Assembly: GCA_028673005.1 (NCBI GenBank)
Contig: CM054118.1
Location: 5,606,410 to 5,670,409, forward strand
Direction: 5' to 3'
DNA from: Tanypteryx hageni
Lineage: Eukaryota; Arthropoda; Insecta; Odonata; Petaluridae
DNA: 64,000 bases
Below, one piece after another: positions 32,060-43,995 of the stretch. Numbering within the stretch: the stretch's first letter is position 1; every line of letters begins with the position of its first letter. A program made the translations under genes and the position numbers. The notes beneath the pieces are model-generated. The model did not search any database. It saw nothing but the letters and a program-made list of their open reading frames with translations, and was not told the origin of the DNA.

Positions 32060-32310
32060 CCTCCGATTTGCACGGTGCATGCGTTTCTTGAAAAGACCGT
32101 GTAAAGCGAAGCTGCGCAAAATGGGATAGGATTGCCCCGAGGACTCGAGGTTAAATTTGATCGTTGTCTTTTGTTCGACGTGCAACAATTTAGTAATAAT
32201 CAGAATTGCTTGCTTTATTCTTTCTTATAACCTCTTCAGTCGAACTGGAATATTTTATGATTTCTAAAAAACCGTGCTAAACGGAAAATGTGTGAAGCGA
32301 AAGCGTACAA
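32060..32310 (-). repeat. R3-related sequence
   Basis: The minus strand shows GCACGGTTTTTTAGAAATC near 32275-32258, and an ACACGGTCTTTTCAAG stretch near 32103. The spacing and wording are like those of R3 copies at 19472 and 56116. The alignment is patchy. Confidence 0.35.
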
Positions 32311-33015
32311 TTTGAGGGAATATTGTATAACCTTTATTGTATATTGTACAGTGGGATTTTCATCTTGGTATGTACGACGCGCCCACGACCAAGTCGTTTT
32401 AGAGCAGCGTTTTGCAAACGTGGGTCCGTGGACCATTATTTGCCGGTCGACGCTATTTAATTTTCCCATAAAAGTTGGATAATAGGCAGCACTGATTAAT
32501 GAGAGGATTTTTTGTGTTTTCAGTGGGCAAATGGGTGGGTATCATGGCGTAGAAGTCTCAAATAATTGACGATTAAAGTTGATTAAAAGGTATGGTTCGA
32601 AGGTAGTGTCTAAAACACGGAATATTGTTTAGAACTGCGTTTTTCAAACTTTGTCTCGCGATTCAGTGGTAGGGAAGGCAACACGAGGAAAAATAATATA
32701 TGACTCAAATTATCACGAACTGCCTATAAAAAGGAATACTAAAAGATGGAAATTTGTATTATGTGAGAATTCCGTTCCCTGTCATTTTTTATATATTTCA
32801 GATGGTTATGATTCCCACGTTCAAGATTCATAACCGTAATTTACATTTAAAAATTAACTTTCTATCTTTGCTAAATTGTATACAGAACGCTTTTTCGTCA
32901 TAGCTCCATAGCCGTATATAAAACCTCTCGAAGGACACATCCAGAGTCCGACAAAACCTCGTTAATGCGAAACATAATCCGCGTTGTGTGAGTTTTTGGC
33001 ATAAAAGAATAAAAG
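32311..33015. other. No recognised feature
   Basis: AT-rich with short frames on both strands and no domain. Confidence 0.35.
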
Positions 33016-33019
33016 GGGC

Positions 33020-33283
33020 GGATATATGTAGGTGCATAGTTTAGGAGGGGTTATATGAAAACAAATATAATTTACTAAGACCTATTTAATCATAATAATA
33101 TCACCTCATAATAAATATACAGCGTATATTATACACTGCTTAGATATTTGCAAAATATTTGTAGAATGTCTATAATATAAAATAAATTAATTGAGATAAT
33201 AGTTTAAGGAAGATTGATTATCTCCCTAAGAGGGGGGGAGGGTAATTACCCTATTATCCCCCCCCACTTTGTATCCGCCATTG
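33020..33283 (+). mobile_element. hAT-C MITE, older copy
   Basis: Aligns with the better copy at 49646-49897: GAAAACAAATATA, TTAGATATTTGCAAAATATTT, TTGAGATAA, GATTATCTCCCT, then CCCCCACTTTGTATCCGCCATTG. No target duplication is recognisable. Confidence 0.6.
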
Positions 33284-33420
33284 GGTGTGGCGAATCCGTG
33301 TTATTGAAGGCCCATGTGTAATTGAAACGTTTATCGTTTCCAGATTCGAAGATAGCCTGTGGATTTGTGCGCGGCATACATGAACGAGGGGTGACCTATT
33401 TATTTTGAAAAACATATATA

Positions 33421-33594
33421 CAGTAAAACCCCGATTTTTCCTTCACCGACATTGGCGCTAAAGCGGGGGTGGCAGGTAAATCGAGATATATGCTTGCTCT
33501 ATGTAAGCATAAGGTGGAATTTCAGCTCACAATTATTCATGGGTGGTATGCGGGAGTGGCGCTATATAGGAGACGCTAAATCGGGGTTTGAGTG
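33421..33594 (+). mobile_element. pogo-like MITE, complete
   Basis: The 174-bp unit starts CAGTAAAACCCCGATTT and ends AAATCGGGGTTTGAGTG, an inverted repeat with two differences. It lies between TA dinucleotides (33419-33420 and 33595-33596). A CAGT start and TA target are typical of pogo/Tigger elements. No coding capacity. Confidence 0.7.
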
Positions 33595-34080
33595 TAATTC
33601 CTTCTCGGGACGCCGGGACTACCCAGCGATACAAACTGAACGTGCGTACCGTTTCCCCGAGTTAACTGTAGATAGAGTGCTACAGGGAAGGAAAAGGACA
33701 GCACCCCTTTCTGGCCTATTTTTCCTCCTTTCCATGGCTGCTTCTTTACCTGAAAAACCTTTGCTATAACTAAAGAGGCGACCTTGGGAGGAAGAAGGGT
33801 CGGAGAACCCTGTTCAAACACCGAGAACCGGCGAGAAAGGATGCGTATCCCACGCAACGCGAGAGTACGCTAGTTAACTATGTAGTTCCTCTTTAAATCA
33901 TTTCTCACTATACCTCTCCGCGCTCCTTGGGGGGAAAATTTGGGAAGGGAAGAGGGAAGGGGGGCTAACCGTAAAAACGGCTCTGCAAAACAACACACCC
34001 TTTTTCTTCTTCGAATTCTGCTAGAGACAACGGTCATATCGCGAGGCCTGTGTAGGAGGGAAAGAGAAAGAAAGTCTCAC
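33595..34080. other. No recognised feature
   Basis: Mixed-composition DNA between the MITE and the pyrimidine tract. The short frames on both strands have no domain. Confidence 0.35.
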
Positions 34081-34830
34081 ATCCACGGACCCTATTCCTC
34101 CATCTCGCTCTCTCCCTTCTCTCTCCCTCCTACCTCTTTCTCCCTCCCTTTCTCTTCCTCTCATCCCTTTTCTCTCTCCATGTCTCTCCCTCTCCATCTC
34201 TCTCTCCATCTCTCTCTCCATCTCTCTCCCTCTCTCTCTCCCTCTCTTTCTCTCTCTCCCTCTCCAACGCCCTCACCCGCCTATCTCTTCCCCTCTCCTT
34301 CCCTCTCTTCCCATCCCAATTCCATCTCCCTCTCCTCACTCCCTCTCTCCCTTCTCTCTCCCTTCTCTCTCCCCCCTCCTCTCCCCCCTCCTCTCCCCTC
34401 TTCTCTCATCTCCCTTCTCTCTCCCCCCTCCTCTCCCCTCTTCTCTCATCTCCCTTCTCTCTCCTCCCTTCTCTCTCCTCCCTTCTCTCACCTCCCTTTT
34501 CTCACCCCCTTCTCTCTTCTTTCTTCTCTCTTTTCCCCCTTTCCTCCCCTTTCTCTCTCCATTTTTCTCCCCCCCACTCTCTCCCCCGGTTTCCTCTATC
34601 TACCACTCTCCCCCCTCCCTCTATCTTCCCCTTTCCTCCTCATCCCTTCTCTCTCTACTCCATCTCATCCCTTTTCTCTTTTTTTCTCTCCCTCCCCCCT
34701 CGCCCCCTCACACCCCCCTCTCCTCCCACCTCCCTTTCCCTCCTCCCTCTTATTCTTTCTCTGCTCCCTCTCTCCATCCTCCTTTCCTCACTCCCCTTCC
34801 TCCTCTCTCTCTTTGAACCACCTCCGGTTT
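34081..34830 (+). repeat. Long TC-rich tract
   Basis: About 750 bases of nearly pure pyrimidine (CTCTCTCCCT, CTCCCTTCTC). Locally tandem units lie at 34360-34480 (CTCCCCCCTCCTCTCCCCTC and variants). It produces a 313-residue Ser/Pro/Leu frame on the plus strand and Arg/Glu/Gly frames on the minus strand. These are composition artefacts. Confidence 0.85.
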
Positions 34831-34979
34831 TGGGAAAGTAAGTCCCTCGCGGTCGCGAAGGGTTTTTCGAACGGTTCGTGAAAGGAGTGGGAGCGAAGAG
34901 AGAGAGGTACATACATACCCCGTAGGGACGGACGAAAGGGGAATAAAAAGACGGCGTCTAACAAGAGAGGGAGGGGAAG

Positions 34980-35799
34980 ACCCGCTCTAGTGTTGTGGTA
35001 TCCAGCCTACACCCTCGCGCCGCCAGATACCGCCACAGTCGCTCCCGGCTCCCGTTCCCATTCGAAACGTCCACAGTGTTCGATACCGCCTCATCCCGAC
35101 CTCTACGAAAAAAGCTACGAGGAAATAGTACGCGTCGCGTGCGAGAATACCTTCTTCACTTCCTTCCTTTGCGGCGCTGTGCGGTTCTGCGGAAAAGGAG
35201 TGGGAATTGAAAGAAAAAAACGTCTGAAAATCGTTCATTGTGCATCCAGATCGTTTCGGTAGAAGGATTTTTACGGAAACAAAAAACGATCGTGAAGTTC
35301 ACGTCGTGCGGAGTATTGCCGTCGGCTGTGTGTTTCGGATGCTGCACTGAGATCTTCATTTATTTTTTTGTCGTAATTATAAGACAAGTTCGTTCACCGT
35401 TGGTGACGTGAGAAGAAGGACTACTACCACGGCGACAGTTTTTGCCGCGGCGTGTTATTCTTGTTCTTCGTCTTCTAGACTGCTTCTTCGGCTGCGGAGT
35501 ATGGCTCCCTTTCACGGGCTCCCGGGAGAAAAAAAATTAATAGTTCGCCCATATTGATCCTCTCCTTCCTCGGAAGTACGCTAGGCATCGTAGACTCCCT
35601 CACCACACACTCACACACACCAACACATGCACGCGCCCGCGGGGGATTCTTCTCCTATTCTCATACTACGCTGCTCCGTAACGCACTACGCCCGTTCACC
35701 TTGTGGATTGGACCTTTAATATAAAAAAGGAAGCCTGGCGCATTTTTTCCTCTCTTCGGGATCCCTTTCTGTGGGATAGAAGACTGTTTTCATCACTAG
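34980..35799 (+). promoter_or_regulatory. CpG-rich block ending at a strong splice-donor match
   Basis: In contrast to its AT-rich surroundings, this block is rich in CpG and mixed sequence, especially 35010-35140, 35380-35500 and 35570-35700. It ends at CACTAG|GTGAGTAGAG, a near-consensus 5' splice site (exon end 35799). AT-rich DNA follows. This is what a host 5' UTR exon with its promoter and a long first intron would look like. The frames inside have no known domain, so a non-coding first exon is more likely than protein. Inference only. Confidence 0.3.
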
Positions 35800-36684
35800 G
35801 TGAGTAGAGCTTCAAATTGAATAAAATAAATCTTCCTTAAAATCGGTCGCTCGGTAATTTTCGATTTTTTTTTGTCGTCGTCTCGAATTAGTCGTTTGTT
35901 TTTCGAACGAATGAAGGATGCGCGTTAAGGGTTTTTTTACTGCCGGCGATGGTGTTTCTTTAAACGTCGCCGTTTACTTTCCACGCCACGCTTATATTGC
36001 GATAGTAAACGCCTCATTGTTTGTTTCTACCACTTGAGCGTGAAGTGTCCTTTATTTTTTTAAAGGCTCCCCGTAAATGTTTCGTCGGGGAAATAAAACG
36101 TTTCGACTAATCGGTGCTCTCATTTTCGCCGCGTTTTATTTTTCTTTCATGGATCAGATGCGTGTGAACCTGTATTCACACCCCTCCCGTTCTACCTCCT
36201 TTGTTTTGCTTTTTTCTTCTTTCCAGTAAGATCATTACGTCACGGCTGATTCGAGATTTCGCTATTATTGCATAAAATACAAACATGCTGGAAATTTTTT
36301 ATGCCATTAAAATATTTTTTGGAGATAATGTACCAAATCGGCGATAATTCTGTTGTGCGCTCTAGTACGTCATTGTAAAAAACTATTTCCGTATTTAATA
36401 TTTCGATTGTTATAACTTAGTCACATTTCCATTCATTTGTTGCGTTATTATTAACTAGCTAATTACTCGTACTTGGCCCCGGGTTTACAGTTTTGAAATT
36501 TTCATGCTTATTTCACTCACTAATATTTTCATCCAAACTCAAGGTACTTTCGAGGTAAGTGACCAATATTCTCTCTCAGTTGGTATGAACAAATTAAATA
36601 TAGATTCAAATTTCATATTTCTCATAGGATATTCAAAGTAAGTTGTGTAATTTTACAAAAAATTAACACGGCCCTCTAGTCGGG
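35800..36684. other. No recognised feature; possible intron
   Basis: AT-rich with poly-T stretches. If the donor at 35799/35800 is real, this would be intron. Confidence 0.25.
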
Positions 36685-36953
36685 GTATGATTTGTATGGC
36701 CCTCCCTCCTCCCAAAAAAATCAAAATTCCGGCCAAGAGGTGCACATTCTCAATGTCTCTTTAGCATGTGCACCAAGTTTTTAGTGTCTAAGTTTCTTGG
36801 TTTTCGTGAAATGCTGTAGCGTATGATTTGTATGGCACTCTCCCCCCCCAAGAAATCAAAATTCTGGCTCCGAGGTACATATCCTCAAGATTTCTTTAGT
36901 AAGTGTACCAAGTTTTAAGTCTCTACATTTCTTGGTTTTCATGAAATGCTGTC
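36685..36953 (+). repeat. Two tandem 136-bp units plus (CA)n
   Basis: GTATGATTTGTATGGC starts at 36685 and again at 36821. Both units continue with CCTCCC or CTCCCC, AATCAAAATTC, GAGGT, and end TTTCTTGGTTTT-GTGAAATGCTGT. A (CA)n tract and TTTTATTATTATAGAT follow. Likely part of a larger transposon. Confidence 0.6.
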
Positions 36954-37249
36954 CACACACACACACAAACGCCGCCTTTTATTATTATAGATGAAACGTA
37001 AGCTGCATAGTTTTATCAACCTGAGATACTTGTCTTGACCTGTCTTATTTCCTGAGTATTCATATTGATAGATACCGAAATAGAGATTTTCAGTGTGGGT
37101 TTTCATTGTGCAGTAACGTATAAGAAAAACCACTATTCCTATTTATGAAAATTTTAGTTAAAAATGTTCAATAATCGCAGAAAGGGCCCAGATTAAAAGG
37201 AATTGTTTCATACTATTCGTTCCAATTTCTTTTCTTTCCGAATCTTTTT

Positions 37250-38264
37250 GGTGCTTTTTGTCAATGCTGAAAAGCACTATTATCTACGTGATGTCCGTCC
37301 GTCCCTACGCATATATCAGGGAAGAATTGGCTTCACCGATTTCAATAAAATTTGGTAGATAGAATACACACATAAATTAATGACCAAAGTGGACCGGATC
37401 GACTCAGCAGGGGTGCCACAATTGCAAAGTTAAACTTTTCGATAATTATGAATTAAGAAGGAATTGACTAAACCGATTTAAATGAAATTTTGTAGGAAGG
37501 AGGCGTGTAACATAAAAAAACAAAATCATGATGTTTAGTATAGATATATAAAGCAGGGCTGCCACAATACAAGACATTAAAAAACATTAATTTTACACAT
37601 ATTTGTGTTGAAACGTCTTCATCAATTTGAACCAAATTATAATATTTATATTTTACACATATATAGAAAACCATAATAGTATATTTAAACATCCAGTCAA
37701 ACAGAGGTGCCACAATTACAAATTAAATTCTTTCACTAATTATGGAGTTGGTAGGAATTGGCCGAATGGATTTCAATTAAATTTTGCATATAAGATTTGT
37801 ACAACATACCATAATCAAATCAAGATGTTTAAAGCTGAGCTAAAGAGCAGGGCTACCACAGTAAAAAGTAAAATAATATTTCTTTTACACGTAATTCTAG
37901 AGAACTGACGGCATGGATTTTAACCAAATATGATGTGTATAATCTTTATATAAATAAATAAAAAAATTATTATATTCAAACCTGGTCAACTAAACATGGC
38001 TACCACAATATCAAAGTTAGAATTTGTCTGTAACTATTAATTTCGATGGCTGAACGGATTTCAAAGAAATTTCGTTTGTATGGAGAGTATTGAATCACAA
38101 AACGAAATGAACATGTTTAAAACGGATCTAAAAAGCAGGGTTGCCAAAATATAAGGAAAAATAATTTTCTGATTCCAAAGCAAATATATTAGTCTACGTT
38201 TATACTACGACGAATTTGACGAAAAACCCTTCTGTGCAACGGGAAACCCGTGTACATCCCTACT
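37250..38264 (-). repeat. R2, near-complete copy
   Basis: On the minus strand it starts AAGTAGGGATGTACACGG at 38263 and aligns with 6010-6930: the GGGTTTCCCGT region, AATTCGTCGTAGTATAA, then successive GGCAACCCTGC or GTGGCAGCCCTGC units. At the far end (37290-37310) it carries GTCCGTCCGTCC. Short frames here have no domain. Confidence 0.65.
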
Positions 38265-40480
38265 TGTTTTAGAGTGAGATGCCTCAACTGGTATTTAACA
38301 CTCGTACCTAAATTAAAGTAGATTGTTCATTGATCGATCTATCTTGATTCATAGAATATTCGTATAGACGTACAAGTATTTTTTCTAAGTTGTCATTTAA
38401 ACTTCTGACGAAGGTAGTATGTAATCCCATTTATCCAGACAAAATCTTGTCGTTTTTCTTCAAAGAAAGCCAGCCCACTTGTAATGATAATCTAAAAAAT
38501 ATAGTCACTTTATCTGTATTTTTTACAGGGCCTATTAAACTTAATTACTCTGCCGAAGTTTCATTAATTTTCCTCAGCTATTTTTACCCACACCTTCAGT
38601 TAATTTGGGAACTAGAAGATTTCCGCCTATATTTTCTTTTGCAGAAGCTAGGCCACAGCTTTATTAGTCGGTTCTCTTGATATATGATTCGGGCGAGTTG
38701 GAGCAACTTTTTTTATAACAGTTGCAATCCGCTTCGTCGCTAATTGTGATGGAAGGTAGTTGTGACAAAGCCCGGAGGCTTTAGCTTAATGAATCACGCC
38801 CTAAACTCTTTCGACGAAGCTTTTTTCTCTCGTAACCAAGTAGCAACTTATCGCGTTTTTTTGACAATTGCGTGCATTATTGTCCCGAGTATTTTTGAAG
38901 GCACAGCGTCCTTTCAAAGATAAACAAAACAAGGATTATATTTATACCAGCGTTTCTCAACCGGTCGAAAATTCTTGTTTACCCTCTTCCTGCATTTCCA
39001 CTTATAAAAAGTTTTATCGTTTTTATTATTTCCTTTATTTTCTAGTTTCTTATCGTTAACGATAGGACATTTTAATAATAAACAAGAAGTCCATACCAGG
39101 ACTAATTCAAGCTGCTTTCCCAAAATTGACATCCCGAATTGATTACCTACTTATATTGACAGTAAAGGTTCCAGTATGTGTTAGTCATTCCAAGGAATTC
39201 GTATACCATAAATATCATTTGCAATAGTTTACCAATGATAGAGAAGAAATGAAAAACAAATTAATAGAGCATTATCAGGTTTGAAATGCTAAAAGCAATG
39301 TCAAAATCTCTTTCTGACATTATGTTTTGGATGTATTTTTTTAATAAACGAATTTAATAAATGTTACCGTTTATACGCTAATATGTACCTATAGATCAAT
39401 TGTCCATTGCTGAAGGGTAGTCGAGTGGAAAAGAAAATAATCCGTTTGTTCACTAATCTATGCTCAAGCCGAGTTCGCTATTTATCGTCCCCATGGCAAA
39501 AATCCGATAAAATGCGATTTAAAACGCAAAAATGCTGTTTTAGTAGAATTTAAAAAAATACGATCAATTGTCAAGATTATGAGATAAAAATTACAATTTC
39601 CATTCTTTTCCCCTTAGAACAGTACAAACCTTGCTCCGATATCACAGTTTTAAGATATTTTAACGTATTAAAGAAAACATTTCTGCACGATCGACATGAG
39701 ACTTTCTATGTGAAACAAATAGGAAAAAACGTTCCTGGAATCGAACCCGGGACTTCAATCTTTGCGATATAAAATATATCCCAGAGGTGGGCTCTGGCAT
39801 CACGAGCCTCATACCAAGTTTCATGAAAATCAGTCCATTGATACAAAAGTTGTCAGTGGGAAACACACACAGACACGACCATTTTATAATGCTATGTTTC
39901 CTTTGGAAAGCAGCCTAAAAATGCCCGCGATTACTAATGATGGGACGTGGTTGCCACCAAGTTCTGAGAAGTTACTTAAGGATGAGAAACACTGATTTAT
40001 ACATACGGATACCATAACGTTTGGACGCATTGATTCGTCGACACTGCCTCATCATAAGTTTATCATAGGACATTTCTTTTCCCAAACGACCTATCAGCAT
40101 TTGCAAATCGTTGGTTTATTTACCCGAGAACGTTTTTTGCGGCACCTCTTAACAATGGGCAGCGTCTCCCCTTATGGTGAAACACTACCTTAATAGCGAA
40201 AGTTCGACCGTCGCATATTTCTATCCATATCCTTCCTCGTTTCTCATCGAATCGGGGCAAAAGATTTATAGCGTAACGTTTCGGGATCTGTTTTTTAAAA
40301 AACCTAGCAATTTCTTTTTCATTTCAAAAGAATGAAAGGTTCCAATTTTTTTTCGTGTCGCTGAGAAAAATCCACTTGTCTTTCTTCCCGTAAACCTGTT
40401 GGCCTCCATTTACCTCGAAGTGGGCATCGTCCATGCTGTTCTTCGCAAAAGGAGAGCAATGGCTAAAATTGTTGGGAAGT
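38265..40480. other. No gene; few weak signals
   Basis: CAGCGTTTCTCAACCGG at 38948 is an orphan hAT terminus. At 39721-39760 the minus strand reads CCCGGGTTCGATTCC followed by TTTTTT, an isolated Pol III B box and terminator without a complete tRNA. A (CA)-rich tract is at 39862. Otherwise featureless. Confidence 0.35.
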
Positions 40481-42999
40481 CGGTGGGAGGGGTTGTGAAG
40501 AAGGGATGCTTGGAGACGGCGGGGAAGGGGGAGTGAGAGAGAGAGAGGCGGAGGACAGAGGAGGAGACAAAAGCATAGGAGGATACGTAGACGGATGGAG
40601 GGAGGAGGAGAGAGAGAGGGAGAGAGAGGGATGAGGTAGAAAGCTGTCTTTTGCGCAAATAGGGGAGGAATGTTGGCCGAACAGTGCCTCGGTTTTAGCG
40701 GGACGGTCTTCTTCCCCCTTTGACCGTAAGAGGAACACACACACACATATACACTTATATATATAAGTATACATACAGCTGTTATTGTGTCGCATTATCC
40801 CTTGTTACGGTTCGGGCGACGCTTTTACTGCGCCACTTTTAACTTCGGATGGCATGAAAATCCGAGGGTTTCTGTCTCCGCCAGTTTTTCGGGGTTTGGA
40901 GGGCGTTATCCCGCGAAGTGAAATTTTAGCGTCGTGCACGTCACTTCCACAAATTTATTTGGCACGACCGGTTTCACTACGATCAGGTGATAAAATATAA
41001 AAATCGTTCCATATCGTTCTCGATGAGTAAATTCCACAGGGTTGAGCCTGACGTCATTCTTGATACTAATGTATCCTATATTGCAATTCTCTCAAAGTTA
41101 AAATTGAGGGTAGAAAATGTATGGAAGAGGTTTAAACAACAAGGTGTATATAATTCACTTCGTCGATTAGGAACAGAGGGAGGGGGGAAGGAAGAAGAAT
41201 ACGAGGGGAAGGTAGTTCACTTTAGCGCCTAGTTTCAGATTCATGCAACTATTACTTTTTGGACTTTTTGTTTACTGACGACATTCACGGACGTGAGAAG
41301 AAGCCATTTTGACATTATATTAGCGTTCCACTAAAATTGAATTAATAGCGAGAAACGCAACCTGATCCTTAATCTCAAACTCCTAATAACTCAGTTACTA
41401 AATAGCATTCATTGAAATAATATTTAGTATTCATCAGAAATTTTATTGGTACATACAATATGTATAAAATCAAAACTAATTTTGATAGCTTTACATTTGG
41501 GGCTGAAATTCGGAGGAATATGTTTTAAAAAATCCAGCTATAAAGACAATTCTGAAAAAGCTTGACTCGGCACAAAATTCAAACAAACAATTCCCGGGAA
41601 TCATTAAAATTTTTCTCGGGAATAGAGGATAAGAAATATTGAGTAAATTCCCGGGAACGAGATTTCCCGGTTCCAAAACTCTAGACGTGACTACAGCGAT
41701 CGTGCTGGCCAGCAAATGGAGCAAATGTCCCGCTAACCCCGCTTTAATTACATACAAAAATGTAGGGAGCGGTTCACTAAACATAAATAAATCAATGTCT
41801 ACGGAAAATACACTGCCAACGGATAAACAATGTTTATATTTACGTCGTTTTTTAAATGGTTCTTTTTAATTTGTGATATCACAACATTGAAATCAAAACG
41901 CACACCGTACTATATAGTTATTTTTTGGCATCAATTCTTGAGATCGGGTAATTCTAAAGTTCTCAAGTTCTAAAATGCATTGCTCAAAACTGCCATTTTT
42001 GCGTACAACTGCGTCAGCTAAAATCGTAATTGTTGAGCCTTTTTCTCTCAAAATATCGTTAATTTCCTTTTAAGCAATATGCCTAAAGTCTGGAAAATGG
42101 TTTCACATAAATGACACCTTTTATTATAAACGTGCAAATCCTTAATTTATTAGAAGAAAAAATTAGTTTGTGGAAGACGAATAAGGTATCACACATTTTA
42201 TTCTTAAATCCTTAACGTTGATTGATGCGTGGCAATATTACATAGCATGGATTTTTGTTGTATTAGTAAATACGCTTTTAAAACATTTTCCATGCATAAA
42301 TTACTAGAAATATTACTTTTCCTCTATAAAAAACTAAGTTCAGTCGAATGAATTCCATGGCTTTGCTATCCGGCTAACATAAGCTTGATTCGTCACATCA
42401 AATCGGAATCTTTTAATTGGCCTTAGTTTGAACTTATAAAAATGTTTGGAAAGACATTAATAGTTAAAGACACACAAATCCACCTATTTTATTTTATATT
42501 TGTTTAGATTTGTCAGGATTTATTTTATAGAGGCTTACTTAAAATTTTCGTGCTGGAGTTATGTATTACTTACAAATCGTTTTAACCACTTATCTAATGT
42601 GTTTTGTTTTAGAGGATTATTAAGTATATAAAACTTTCTGGAATTTTTGCAAAATTATGAATCTTTTGACAACGCTTTTCGATTTCTGTTAAGTAAATGA
42701 TTGGCATTTAAAATAGTCTTTCTGTGACAGTGAAATCGTTTTACTTTAAGAAATAAATAACGCCAACATAAATATTTTTGACTAATTTCGGCTGCAAAAA
42801 ATATTTGTTCAGGCGTTTCGGATCCGAAATTCTTAAAGATCGTACCGTGTCGAATCAAGTAATGGCTATCTCAAAAGTATCAATTTAAAATTTTGGTAAT
42901 GAACCAAGATTGCTGTATTAACCGAATTTACGTTGGCAACTCTTATAGCTGTAAAACATGTTAACCGAAGTGAAATTAAAATAAATAAGCCTCCCGCGC
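40481..42999. other. No gene; GA tract and short microsatellites
   Basis: 40485-40640 is purine-rich with (GA)n runs; 40736-40775 has (CA)n and (TA)n. 41500-41700 shows an imperfect GGGAA/TTCCC-rich patch. The rest (41880-43000) is strongly AT-rich with no recognised feature. Confidence 0.4.
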
Positions 43000-43002
43000 T
43001 GA

Positions 43003-43255
43003 TCATTCGAATCAACCACTGTTGATGAACATTTGGCAGTGGCAGTTGGAATATGATTTACTCTACCGATTTAATATCAATAGTAGTTATCAATATCGTG
43101 TAGGATAATTCGTGAAAAGAACCGTGGAGTTTATCATTTGAATTAACCACTGATGACGACCACTTATCAGTCGACATTGAGATACGTTTTTATGAGTAAT
43201 ATCTTTAGTAATTAGCGGTATCGTTTATGATTGTTCGTGAAAAGAATCGTGAGGC
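43003..43255 (+). repeat. Two tandem 125-bp units
   Basis: ATCATTCGAATCAACCACTG...CGTGAAAAGAACCGTGG is followed by TATCATTTGAATTAACCACTG...CGTGAAAAGAATCGTGAGG. CGTGAAAAGA occurs at 43111 and 43236, giving a period of 125. The units differ at many positions, so the duplication is old. Confidence 0.6.
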
Positions 43256-43639
43256 TGGTCGTTACTTGGCGGATGGTATTTTTTTTTGTTTTCTGGCTCC
43301 CTCTCCGGCCGTCTCGTAACAATAGCACCGTCGAAAACGAATGCATAATAATGCGAAGGGAGCGTAACCATACGCCATGTCTCCCACTCTCCTGGCGTTG
43401 GTTTTTTTAAGGGCCCCATTGTAATTCGACATTGTGTGTATGTGTGCGAGGATAAAAAACATCTATTCGTTTCCTTCTTGTGGCACGAGCCCCCTGTCAG
43501 CACGATCCCCCTCTTACAATGCATAAACACTTCCACATGACTTTTTAGCACTCCTTTATAACCACCTCCCATTCCTTCCAATATATCTCACTCCCCTCAC
43601 TCCTAAAAATCAAGTTTTTTATTTGGCACACCAACGACC

Positions 43640-43857
43640 TCTTTCACCTCGCCTCCTCCCGACACTCCCCTCACCGATCCCTTCTCATCCCCCTTCACAC
43701 CCTTACCCACGCCTCACTCCCTCCCACCCTTACCTTCCCCTCACTCCCTCCCACCCTTACCTTCCCCTCACTCCCTCCCACCCTTACCCACGCCTCATTC
43801 CCTCCCACCCTTACCCACCCCTCACTCCCTCCCACCCTCACTCTCCCCTCATCAAGG
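43640..43857 (+). repeat. 27-bp C-rich minisatellite
   Basis: A unit like CCTCACTCCCTCCCACCCTTA with six more variable bases repeats about six times between 43705 and 43850, with a looser C-rich approach. Reading it gives a Pro/Ser/His-rich frame that is not a gene. Confidence 0.8.
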
Positions 43858-43995
43858 GGTGGCTGTGGCGGTATGGTTAGACTCTAACCGTTAGAGCGTT
43901 GGCCTTCCACGCAGCGGTCTCTGGTACGAATCCGGCGATAGGGTTTTTCAACCTAGGATCACCCCATCCCCTACTTGTTATGCATTTTTTGCACG
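43858..43995 (+). repeat. SINE1 head, 3' truncated
   Basis: GCGGTATGGTTAGACTCTAA, TTGGCCTTCCACGC and GGTACGAATCCGGCGATAGG form a tRNA-Gly(TCC)-like head like that at 25724, followed by TTTTTCAACCTAGGATCACC. The body is cut after CCCCTACTTG, where another repeat begins. Confidence 0.6.

Noticed and set aside
33940..34881. 313-residue Ser/Pro/Leu open frame
   Set aside because: It is a translation of a TC-rich tract; it has no domain, and the opposite strand is equally open.
39721..39760. Possible minus-strand tRNA gene
   Set aside because: Only a B box and T run are visible; no D arm or anticodon stem could be drawn.
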